49,058 nucleotides of DNA, from NCBI GenBank assembly GCA_002070605.1, contig MWDO01000020.1:1-49058 (forward strand). Direction: 5' to 3'. The notes under the pieces were generated by a model, which was not told the DNA's origin, searched no databases, and was given only the letters and a program-made list of their open reading frames with translations. Within the stretch, counting starts at the first letter, position 1, and each line of letters opens with the position of its first letter. This DNA comes from Spirochaetes bacterium ADurb.Bin133 (GTDB taxonomy: Bacteria; Spirochaetota; GWE2-31-10; MWDO01). This document shows, piece after piece, positions 37,470-44,858 of the stretch. Both the position numbers and the translations under genes were made by a program.

Positions 37470-38220
37470 CCCTTCGGTTTTTGGGGGTGGAGAAATTCGA
37501 CGCATATGCGTTGTCATGTTTTATCTTAATTTTTTGACACATATGATGTTAAGAAGAAAATTGACACATATGGGCAAATATTTTTAATTAGCAAAATATT
37601 TGTCATTTTCTAAAAATTTATGCAAATTTTTGTATAACGTTTTCTACTTTTAGTTGTTATATATATATATACAAAGGAAAAAGGAGAAAATTTTATGAAA
37701 AACAAAAAACATTTATTCCATTTTATAGTATCAGAATCTATGAATACCAATGTCATAGATTTTTTACTAAAAGAATTTAAAATTAATACGTTTAGCAAAC
37801 TGTTTGAAACGATGTTTCGCCTTATTGACAAAAAAGTCCCAAAAATGAAGAGAATAATTGGGAATTGCCGCTCCGAATACGCCGTTATAGACAATACAGA
37901 CGATAAAAGGCTGGATAAATACCTTAGAATCAGCGAAGCTGACTATCTTCAAATAAAAAGATGGCATTCTTTGTATAACGAATTCGGTATGGCTTCGACG
38001 GTTCGCGATATTATACTGTTTTTTTATAACGGCGTTATGAAATATGGGTTGGAAGGATTTCTTGAGATCGTTGGTAAGGAATTAAGGATCAATAAATTAA
38101 AAAACGACTTTTTGGATAAAATGACACAACTGTTAAATATCGCCGCTCAAAAACAGCTACTACACGCCCTCGTAATCGAAAATTATCCCAAATACGTCTA
38201 CTATACGTAAAAACCGGCGG
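37470..38220 (+). mobile_element. TIR-bounded element carrying a tandem-RHH gene (copy 3)
   Basis: Left end CCCTTCGGTTTTTGGGG (from 37470) and right end AAAAACCGGCGG (38209-38220) are inverted. The right end overlaps the stop codon of the gene. Three CATATG sites lie inside the left part (37503, 37540, 37567), the last two joined by GATGTTAAGAAGAAAATTG, a module also found at 7040-7064 and, related, at 41951-41985. The AT-rich leader of the gene follows (about 37588-37694). The element fills the gap between gyrB and pepA. Confidence 0.62.
37695..38210 (+). CDS. Tandem ribbon-helix-helix-like protein, paralogue 3
   Basis: 171 residues, intact. Around 24 differences from the copy at 1739, mostly conservative, which suggests the protein is kept under selection. 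It has the same two strand-helix-helix units (5-47, 73-117) and the same AAAAAGGAG ribosome site. The linker residues near 48-60 (VPKMKRIIGNCRS) and the C-terminal 20 residues vary most. The stop codon lies within the right end repeat of its element, so gene and element boundaries are shared. Function unknown. Confidence 0.8.
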   Translation: MKNKKHLFHFIVSESMNTNVIDFLLKEFKINTFSKLFETMFRLIDKKVPKMKRIIGNCRSEYAVIDNTDDKRLDKYLRISEADYLQIKRWHSLYNEFGMASTVRDIILFFYNGVMKYGLEGFLEIVGKELRINKLKNDFLDKMTQLLNIAAQKQLLHALVIENYPKYVYYT

Positions 38221-38246
38221 AGTTAAAAACTTCCATATATCAAGAA

Positions 38247-38273
38247 TTGACTTTCGTTGCAATTAATTATAAT
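38247..38273 (+). promoter_or_regulatory. Probable promoter of pepA
   Basis: TTGACT (38247-38252) and TATAAT (38268-38273) are 15 bases apart; TAATAT two bases further on gives a 17-base spacer. It lies just beyond the right end of the element at 37470. Confidence 0.5.
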
Positions 38274-38323
38274 ATTTACGCTCGTAAAAAAATATTTAAA
38301 AATCGTTAAATAAGGATTAATCA

Positions 38324-39790
38324 ATGAAATTCTATTATTCAAATCAATCTAAAAACAGACTTGTCGTAATTCCTTTTTGCGAAGACTGGGAACTTGAAGA
38401 TTTTCAAATAATTAATAACTACTTGCCGATCGACGACGAGGCGTATAGATCTATTTATCAAATAAGAGAGTTTATCTCTTCTTTTGGTTCGGTAAAAAAA
38501 ATATTTCTAAATTCAAACGAGTATGTTTTTATTAATATTGGCAAGAAAGAGGATATAAATATTGAAACTCTGAGAAAATACGCTTCGCTAGCCTTAGGAC
38601 TGGCAAAGTCTTCGTTTAACTCAGATTTTGACGTTGTTCTGATATGCAAAGAATTTAGTATCGACTTAAACGACGCCGTATACTCTGTTATCGAGTCTTT
38701 ATATTTATCAGATTATACCTTCGAGCAATTCAAATCCAAAAATAACCGTTTTAAGATAAATTCCGTTTCAATTATATCCAATCAAAATATAGACAACTTC
38801 CGGAAAATTGTAGATAAAGCTAAGATTGTATCGGATTCTATATATTTAGCGCGGGACCTTATTAATTCTCCGGCAAATGTCGTTACAATCGACTATATTG
38901 AGAAGATAGCTAAGGAATTAGCGCAAAGCAACTCTTTGGAAATAAAAGTTTTTGATAATTCAAGTCTTTTGGAGAATGGTATGAATCTGATCGCCGCCGT
39001 CGGCTCCGGAGGTCCAAAACCGCCTAGATTGATAGAATTAATTTACAATCCTCCAAAATTCTCTAAAACGGTATGTCTCGTCGGCAAGGGGATCGTTTTT
39101 GATACCGGCGGCGTCAATCTTAAACCCGGAAATTTTATGGACGATATGAAGTCGGATATGGCCGGAGCCGCGACGACGCTTGCGATTATCGATTCGGCGT
39201 CCAAAGCTCGGCTTCCCGTGAGGATAATCGGGCTGATTCCGTTAGCAGAAAACAGCGTCGACGCAAATTCTTACAGAACCTCCGATATAATAAAAAGTTA
39301 TAAAGGCAAATATGTCGAAATAAAAAATACGGACGCCGAAGGCAGGTTAATATTAGCCGACGCGCTGTCCTATTCTGACACCAAAAATCCCGACGTAACT
39401 ATCGACTTTGCAACGCTGACCGGAGCGGCCGTCGTCGCGTTGGGTTCAAAAATGGTAGCGGGATTTTTTGGAGACGAGGAGCTTAAGAAAGAGCTTCTTT
39501 CGGCGGCGCGTTTTACAAACGAGACTATTTGGGAACTTCCGCTGTTTGAAGACTATAAGGAGTATCTTAAAAGCGACGTCGCGGACTTGGCTAATATAGG
39601 TAATCCCGCTAAGGAAGCGGGTAGTATAATCGGCGCTTTATTTTTACAAAATTTTATCGATAATAAAAAATGGGCGCATTTAGATATTGCCGGGCCGGCG
39701 TATATTGCAAAAGACGATTTTTATTTTACAAAAGGAGCGACCGGAGTAATGATAAGAACCGTCCTAAAATATTTAGAAAATTTACGTTAA
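38324..39790 (+). CDS. pepA: Leucyl aminopeptidase (M17)
   Basis: Cytoplasmic two-metal aminopeptidase of 488 residues. The catalytic half has VGKGIVFDTGGVNLKP at 253-268 with Lys255, Asp260 and Lys267, DMKSDMAGAA at 274-283 with Asp278, and the family signature NTDAEGRL at 335-342. The N-terminal 165 residues are the less conserved hexamer-building domain. In E. coli PepA is also a DNA-binding factor in Xer recombination; nothing here shows whether this one is. AAGGA precedes the ATG, and the regulator gene follows after eight bases. Confidence 0.95.
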   Translation: MKFYYSNQSKNRLVVIPFCEDWELEDFQIINNYLPIDDEAYRSIYQIREFISSFGSVKKIFLNSNEYVFINIGKKEDINIETLRKYASLALGLAKSSFNSDFDVVLICKEFSIDLNDAVYSVIESLYLSDYTFEQFKSKNNRFKINSVSIISNQNIDNFRKIVDKAKIVSDSIYLARDLINSPANVVTIDYIEKIAKELAQSNSLEIKVFDNSSLLENGMNLIAAVGSGGPKPPRLIELIYNPPKFSKTVCLVGKGIVFDTGGVNLKPGNFMDDMKSDMAGAATTLAIIDSASKARLPVRIIGLIPLAENSVDANSYRTSDIIKSYKGKYVEIKNTDAEGRLILADALSYSDTKNPDVTIDFATLTGAAVVALGSKMVAGFFGDEELKKELLSAARFTNETIWELPLFEDYKEYLKSDVADLANIGNPAKEAGSIIGALFLQNFIDNKKWAHLDIAGPAYIAKDDFYFTKGATGVMIRTVLKYLENLR

Positions 39791-39798
39791 GGACTTGT

Positions 39799-40977
39799 AT
39801 GAGAGTTGAAACGAAAAAATATTCTCAAAACGCATTTATTTACCTTGAAGGGAAATTCAATCTTAAAGAATTCTATATAGTTAAATCCGGTAAAATAAAA
39901 ATAACCAAAACCAACGATATTACCGGCGTTTCCGAAGATTTTCGGGAAGACGGTTTTATTTTTGGGATTATTCAATGTATAACGGGCGTTTCAGACAACG
40001 AAACCGTTCAAGCTCTGACGGATTGCGAAATTCTGGTTATTCCTAAAGAGAAAATCGAGGAGTTATACAACGAACATCCCAAAATAATACTAAAAATTTT
40101 ATCGGAATACTCTGAAATATTGAGGAAGCTGGATAAAGATTTGGTTAAAATCGATTTTTTTTCTTCAACAGACAAAAGAGAAGACAGAGTATTTGAAATA
40201 GCGCAAAAGTATGTTTCTATAAAGGAGTATAAAAAAGCGGCTTCCCTTCTCAAAAGTTATTCTTTTGAAATCAAGGATAACGAAAAGGGGTTGGCAAAGA
40301 CAAACGCTATTTTACAAAAACTCCCCGGCGTCGACATTGTCGACGTTATAGAAACAGATCAACTTATATCATACAAAACGTTGCAACCAAACAGCGTAGT
40401 CTTTACAGAATACGAGCTCGCCGATAATTTTTTTATAATAAAAAGCGGAAAAGTAAAAATAACAAAGCTTAAAGGGGACGAGGAGACGCTTCTTGCCATA
40501 CTCGGCGAGGGGGACATCTTCGGCGAAATGGCGATACTTAACGATAAACCGAGAAACGCGACCGCGTCGGTAGAAGAAGAGACTACTCTCATGATAGTCG
40601 ACAAAAGAGGGATAAACAAACTTCCGCCCTCGTTATTCGTAAAAATTCTTTTTTATTTGACCAGAAGAATATGGATGGTTCAGCAACAAATAATTTGCTC
40701 AAACATTTACAACGCCGCGGGGCAGATATACTATCTTCTTACTTCAAAATTAAAACTCGCCGGCGTTGATCAAAAAAGAGACTCTGAAAAATCTTTCACT
40801 TTTAATTTTCCGTTAAGAGAGCTTTATCAGATGTTAGATATCAATCCCCAAAAAAAAGCGGAAGAACTAAGCGATTTTCTGAAAGATAATAATCTTGAAT
40901 TTTTCGAAGACTGCATAAAAATAAGAAAAATAGGCGCGCTTTATGGGAAAAACTCCTTTTATTTAACCAGAGGATAA
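39799..40977 (+). CDS. Double cyclic-nucleotide-binding regulator with winged-helix-like end
   Basis: 392 residues from the ATG at 39799, preceded by AAGGA; an in-frame upstream extension to 39670 lies inside pepA and is rejected. Domain 1 (about 1-115) is a worn cNMP-binding roll without a full phosphate cassette. A helical linker follows (120-185). Domain 2 (about 190-310) has a good cassette, GEGDIFGEMAILNDKPRNAT, so it should bind a cyclic nucleotide. The last 70 residues (FPLRELYQMLDINPQKKAEELSDFL) resemble a Crp-type winged helix but are divergent. It is probably a transcription factor of the Crp/Fnr group, co-transcribed with pepA. Confidence 0.88.
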   Translation: MRVETKKYSQNAFIYLEGKFNLKEFYIVKSGKIKITKTNDITGVSEDFREDGFIFGIIQCITGVSDNETVQALTDCEILVIPKEKIEELYNEHPKIILKILSEYSEILRKLDKDLVKIDFFSSTDKREDRVFEIAQKYVSIKEYKKAASLLKSYSFEIKDNEKGLAKTNAILQKLPGVDIVDVIETDQLISYKTLQPNSVVFTEYELADNFFIIKSGKVKITKLKGDEETLLAILGEGDIFGEMAILNDKPRNATASVEEETTLMIVDKRGINKLPPSLFVKILFYLTRRIWMVQQQIICSNIYNAAGQIYYLLTSKLKLAGVDQKRDSEKSFTFNFPLRELYQMLDINPQKKAEELSDFLKDNNLEFFEDCIKIRKIGALYGKNSFYLTRG

Positions 40978-41036
40978 CGATTTTTACCAAACGATAAAGA
41001 GCGACTCTAATAAAAAAAATTCTTCCTTATCGGAAA

Positions 41037-41780
41037 TTATAAAATTTTCGCCTCAATTTTTTGATATATCTCCCTTAGCGCCAGAGCGGCTTTTGATCTT
41101 TTAGCAAAAAGCTCGATCGGTTGCAAGCGAAGATATATCTCCTCCATTTTACTGCAAGACGGTATGAAAACGTCCATATATAGCGCGCTATAATTTTTCT
41201 TTAACTCTTCTATCGATTCTTGATGAACCTTTTTTCTAAGATCGGTCATATTCGGAATAATTCCCGCTATTTTTCTTCCGGCTTTACAGCTTTGTATAAA
41301 ACTTATATTGTCGTCAATTAACTTCATATTAACCGAATTAGGGATTACCGGCATATAGATATAATCGCTTGCTTTGATAATATTCTCAATCAACAAAGAT
41401 TTGGTCGCCTGAGGGTCTATTATCATAACGTCGAAATCGTCGGATAATTTTTTAGCTATATCTCCGGCGACTTTTCCGGACTTTTTAAAGTCAAAAAGCG
41501 AAACTCCGAGATCGTTTAGATCTTCGCCGGCCGGAATAACAAATAAATTATCCCATTTTGTTAAAAAAGTTCGCTTTCTGATTCGTCCTTTCTTTTTAAA
41601 TATCTTATCGTAATCGTTAAATTTGTCGCGAGGACTTTGCGAAACCATCGAGAGAGCGCCTTGAGTATCAAGGTCCCACATTACCGTCCTGTATTTCAGC
41701 GAAAAAAGATAAGCGATATTAAAAGTCAACGAAGTTTTACCTACTCCGCCTTTCTGATTGTAAAAAGTTATGATTTTCAT
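41037..41780 (-). CDS. Orphan ParA/MinD-type ATPase
   Basis: 247 residues. The deviant Walker A motif KGGVGKTS is at 10-17 with the signature Lys10, then DLDTQGAL (usually DLDPQGNL) near 37-44 and the Walker B strand DVMIIDPQAT near 113. This places it with the ParA/Soj group. No ParB, parS or plasmid gene is near, and neighbours are chromosomal. It lies tail to tail with the double-cNMP gene. It may position an envelope or chemosensory structure rather than segregate DNA. The start lacks a ribosome site but is preceded by a strong promoter, indicating a leaderless mRNA. Confidence 0.9.
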   Translation of the reverse strand: MKIITFYNQKGGVGKTSLTFNIAYLFSLKYRTVMWDLDTQGALSMVSQSPRDKFNDYDKIFKKKGRIRKRTFLTKWDNLFVIPAGEDLNDLGVSLFDFKKSGKVAGDIAKKLSDDFDVMIIDPQATKSLLIENIIKASDYIYMPVIPNSVNMKLIDDNISFIQSCKAGRKIAGIIPNMTDLRKKVHQESIEELKKNYSALYMDVFIPSCSKMEEIYLRLQPIELFAKRSKAALALREIYQKIEAKIL

Positions 41781-41786
41781 AAAAAC

Positions 41787-41814
41787 AGTATATTCCGTTA
41801 AACGTTTTTGTCAA
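41787..41814 (-). promoter_or_regulatory. Promoter of the ParA gene (leaderless arrangement)
   Basis: On the reverse strand TTGACA (41814-41809), 16 bases, and TATACT (41792-41787). The ATG begins at 41780, seven bases after the -10 box, so transcription should start at or next to the A of the start codon. Confidence 0.7.
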
Positions 41815-41887
41815 GAGTTATTGTTAAAACGCATAGAATAATTTGATTCTTATCAAGAAATAAAGTATAATCTTAACGATCGAAGCG

Positions 41888-42052
41888 CCCGTCGGTTTTT
41901 TTTTTGGGGCGGGGAAATTGACACATATGAAGCATAGAATTCTTGGGGAAATTAACGCATACGACGTTAAGAATAAAAATTGACACATATGGAGCATTTT
42001 TATTGACGCGGGAATATTAGCGCATATGGGCGTTTCCAAAAAAACCGACGGG
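41888..42052. mobile_element. MITE-like element, both ends present, no gene (165 bp)
   Basis: Left end CCCGTCGG with ten T and GGGG (41888-41909) and right end CCAAAAAAACCGACGGG (42036-42052) form inverted termini. Three CATATG sites (41924, 41986, 42023) lie between them. The middle contains GACGTTAAGAATAAAAATTGACACATATG-like sequence, which recurs in the leaders of the gene-bearing copies at 7004 and 37470, so this looks like a shortened derivative of those. It lies 28 bases before the ATG of the DUF4097 lipoprotein gene, in a position to affect it. Confidence 0.7.
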
Positions 42053-42080
42053 AGCATAATCAAATATAAAAGGACTTTAT

Positions 42081-42911
42081 ATGTTAAAAAAACTACTTTT
42101 TAGCGCGGTTTCGGCGTTGATATTAATAGGATGTTCGCAACCTAAAACATACAAATATTCCGAGACTATTTACCGGACTTTTCCGACCGACGTTACCGTA
42201 GATAATATTGACGATATCTCCGTCGAGAACGCCGCCGGAGATATTGAAATTAAGGGTTGGGATAATACTAACGTAGAAATTGCCATAGAAAAAAAGACAG
42301 ATATGTTCGAAGATGAATTATTAAAAGTTAAAGGAGAGATAACTATTGAAGGCCATACTCTCAAAATAAAGACCGTATATTTTAAAACGCTCGGCGAGCC
42401 GAAAGTTTCCGTTAAGTATGTTATAAAAGCCCCAAAAAATATAGCCGTTAGAAGAGCCGAAGTTTTTACGGGAAATATTTTAATTGAAGACATATCGGTC
42501 GATTTGATCAAATCGGAAGCCGGCTTTATAACGCTAAACAGAGTCGGTTACGTTAATTCAATATCGGGAACTACCAACGTTATTAATATAAATACGGCTG
42601 AGCGCGTTAAAAGCGTTTCAAATGTAAACGGATCTGTCTCCTTAAAAGGGGTAAAACGATTTGGAACTATAAAAAATGCAAGCGGAAATATCGAAGCGGA
42701 GATTCTCGACGACGCGATTTGCAAAAATATCGACTCCTTAACGGGTAACGTCGATCTAAAGATAAAAGACGGGCTCAGTCTCAATTTAAATTTAAAGACC
42801 TCTACGGGTATAATAGATAACGAGTTTAATAGTAATATTATCGGAAGCGGAGCTGCGGGATTATGCGTAGAAGTTACGGCCGGAGGCGCTATTTCCATAC
42901 GTAAGATTTAA
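42081..42911 (+). CDS. DUF4097-like lipoprotein
   Basis: 276 residues. A lipoprotein signal ends LILIGC with the lipidated Cys about residue 19. The rest is a repetitive beta structure with short strands such as ISVENAAGDIEIKGWD, RAEVFTGNILIEDI and KNASGNIEAEIL, the pattern of the DUF4097 'putative adhesin' beta-solenoid family. No catalytic residues are apparent. It is anchored in the envelope, role unknown. AAAGGAC gives a ribosome site, and the next envelope gene starts 11 bases after its stop, so the two are probably one operon. Confidence 0.85.
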   Translation: MLKKLLFSAVSALILIGCSQPKTYKYSETIYRTFPTDVTVDNIDDISVENAAGDIEIKGWDNTNVEIAIEKKTDMFEDELLKVKGEITIEGHTLKIKTVYFKTLGEPKVSVKYVIKAPKNIAVRRAEVFTGNILIEDISVDLIKSEAGFITLNRVGYVNSISGTTNVININTAERVKSVSNVNGSVSLKGVKRFGTIKNASGNIEAEILDDAICKNIDSLTGNVDLKIKDGLSLNLNLKTSTGIIDNEFNSNIIGSGAAGLCVEVTAGGAISIRKI

Positions 42912-42922
42912 TCGGGGGAAGA

Positions 42923-44500
42923 ATGAAAAAGTTAGTAATAGTTATAATAGTTTTTGCAACATTGGCGGCGGTATCCGCTTTTGACGACGATAAGAAATTA
43001 AAGATATATATTTCGGATTTTGTCTCGGAAAATATTGACGATAAAGAGTTGAAACTAATTGCCGAAAGCGTAAAATATTATTTTGATCAGTATAACGTCT
43101 ACGATATAGTCGATAAAGACGAGTTGTTTAATGACTCCGGAGAAATATCCGACTTTACCCAAGAAAATGTCCTAAAAACTGCCGAATTATCCGGTATTCA
43201 AGTCGTAATAAACGGAAGCGTCGTAAAATCGGGCAAAAAATACGTAATAAAACTTTGGGCGGTCGACTCAAAAAGCGGCGTCGTCAAACAATCGGTCGAA
43301 AGCTCCACCGCGAATAAAAATAAATTGAAGAGCGTCGTTAAGAAAATTTGTTTCGATCTAAGTCCTATAGAAGAGATGTTTGAAAAAAAAGTTTTGGCGT
43401 TGAGTTTAAACGGCGCTTTTAAAAAAAACAATTTTAAAATTAGAATATCGGATTTTATTTCGGATTATCAATACGATACGTCTACGGGGGAAGGGAGATC
43501 GTTTCTAAACGGCTATCTTAAGAAGAAAATCCCAGCCGACTATATATACTGCTCGTACGATTCGTCCAAACTTTCAAATATATATCTTATATTTCATAAA
43601 AATAACGCATATAAAAACGCTTTTGCCAATTACGAGTCGCTATTGATAAAATATCTGGGAGCAAATTTTACCAAAGAAGAGGGCGCTAGTTATTGGAAAA
43701 CCGATAAGAATACGGCGGAATTAATTACAGCTCGACTAGGCGACGCCGATTATATCGTAATTCATTATTACGTTAACGATAACGAACTTGATTTCGACGA
43801 CTTTACCTCGTCGTTTCTTGCCGTTAAAGAAAAATTGGCTTATAAAAAGAATTTGGAATTTCAAATAGGCGGAGGTTACGGCAATAACAGCGCTTATAAG
43901 TTCTTAAGTTTTAAAAAGAATTTTTACAACAACAATATACTAGAGAAAGTAGAATACGGTAAAATATCGTCTATTTATCAGTATCAAGGCGTATCTTTTG
44001 ATATTCCGTTTTCTTTCTCTTACTCGATAAACTCGGCAAATTCGTTAGGATTTTCTCTTATTCCTTCGTATATTATCTCTTTTAGTACGTTGGGCAATAA
44101 TTTTTACGATAATAATATTATGTTTAATCTATTGTTGAAGTATAAATACGGAGAATATAGACAAAAAAGCAAATTCTTGCTTGAATTTGGAGCCAACCTT
44201 AATTACGAATACTTTTGCGATCTGAAAAGCGGCAGTTTTGAATTTGTCAATTACAACGCCGATTACGATAAAATAAATTTGTATATCCCTAGAATGTATT
44301 TGGCTTTCGGTCCCTCTTTGCTGGTCGGCGCCGAATATAACAACAAGAGTTTCTATATGGCTTTTGCAAGTTTTATATACGCCTCTTTTGGATTTGGTTC
44401 ATACGACGGCGCAAATCTTGAGCCCGAGAGTCTGAATATAAATATCAGCCTTGGGGCGCGCTTCAGGATTGGCTATAGGGGCTTGGTATTTGTTAAATAA
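42923..44500 (+). CDS. Secreted protein: CsgG/TolB-N-like domain plus probable beta-barrel
   Basis: 525 residues. A signal peptide ends VSA before FDDD (about residue 19). Residues 25-155 match the layout of TolB-N/CsgG/LpoB-type domains (KLKIYISDFVSE, YNVYDIVDKDEL, AELSGIQVVINGSVVKSGKKYVIKLWAVD). Residues 155-310 are a second mixed domain. From about 315 the sequence alternates in amphipathic strands rich in Tyr, Phe, Asn and Gly (IGGGYGNNSAYKF, FSFSYSINSANSLGFSLIPSY) to a C-terminal LGARFRIGYRGLVFVK, like an outer-membrane barrel. Function unknown; fusion of a periplasmic sensor-like domain to a barrel is notable. GGGGGAAGA precedes the start. Confidence 0.82.
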   Translation: MKKLVIVIIVFATLAAVSAFDDDKKLKIYISDFVSENIDDKELKLIAESVKYYFDQYNVYDIVDKDELFNDSGEISDFTQENVLKTAELSGIQVVINGSVVKSGKKYVIKLWAVDSKSGVVKQSVESSTANKNKLKSVVKKICFDLSPIEEMFEKKVLALSLNGAFKKNNFKIRISDFISDYQYDTSTGEGRSFLNGYLKKKIPADYIYCSYDSSKLSNIYLIFHKNNAYKNAFANYESLLIKYLGANFTKEEGASYWKTDKNTAELITARLGDADYIVIHYYVNDNELDFDDFTSSFLAVKEKLAYKKNLEFQIGGGYGNNSAYKFLSFKKNFYNNNILEKVEYGKISSIYQYQGVSFDIPFSFSYSINSANSLGFSLIPSYIISFSTLGNNFYDNNIMFNLLLKYKYGEYRQKSKFLLEFGANLNYEYFCDLKSGSFEFVNYNADYDKINLYIPRMYLAFGPSLLVGAEYNNKSFYMAFASFIYASFGFGSYDGANLEPESLNINISLGARFRIGYRGLVFVK

Positions 44501-44509
44501 CGCTAAAAA

Positions 44510-44783
44510 GTTTTTTGGGGAATAAAAAATATTTGTTCCATATGCGTCATTTTTTTTATGCGACAATTGTCGCGCGTTATCGACGCGACGCATATGTGTC
44601 ATTTTCTTCCTTAAAGCCATATGCGTCGATTTTTGTCGGGGAGCGGCCGCGGCGGCTATGTAGCATATGTGTCAATTTCTATCGAGGAACGCAGCGCTGC
44701 ATATGTGTCAATTTTAAGAGTCGATCCAACCCGCCGCATATACGTCCAATTTATTTCCTCGCCCAAAAAATATACGACGCGCC
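44510..44783. repeat. CATATG palindrome mosaic array (5 sites) before trpB
   Basis: A left end-like GTTTTTTGGGG (44510-44520) and right end-like GCCCAAAAAATATACGACG (from 44761) bound five CATATG cores (44539, 44591, 44618, 44664, 44700), plus a worn CATATA near 44737. The palindrome GCGACAATTGTCGC lies at about 44561-44574. The spacers share ATCGAGGA and CGGGGAGCGG-like blocks with the arrays at 16380 and 48375. Open frames across it are not genes: they follow the repeats. It fills most of the 358-base gap. Confidence 0.72.
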
Positions 44784-44802
44784 TTCGTTAAAAACAAAAT
44801 CG

Positions 44803-44831
44803 TTGCCTTTTTTTAATTATTGATATAAAAT
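44803..44831 (+). promoter_or_regulatory. Possible promoter of trpBA
   Basis: TTGCCT (44803-44808), a 17-base spacer and TAAAAT (44826-44831) stand 28 bases before the trpB start, just outside the repeat array. I see no Trp-rich leader peptide and no clear operator. Confidence 0.4.
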
Positions 44832-44858
44832 AGCTTAATTCCAATAGAGGAGCGGCAG

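Noticed and set aside
39670-39798. 43-residue N-terminal extension of the double-cNMP regulator
   Set aside because: It would lie inside pepA; the ATG at 39799 has AAGGA at a proper distance.
40978-41036. Terminator between the cNMP regulator and ParA genes
   Set aside because: The only pairing (CGATAA / TTATCG) is weak with a long loop and no proper T-tract after it.
41037-41780. Plasmid partition locus
   Set aside because: No parB, replication gene or centromere-like repeats adjoin it, and neighbours are chromosomal housekeeping genes.
44515-44823. Protein-coding frame of 102 codons across the pre-trpB array
   Set aside because: It follows repeated intergenic modules, has no ribosome site, and similar frames arise from the same repeats at 48346-48685.
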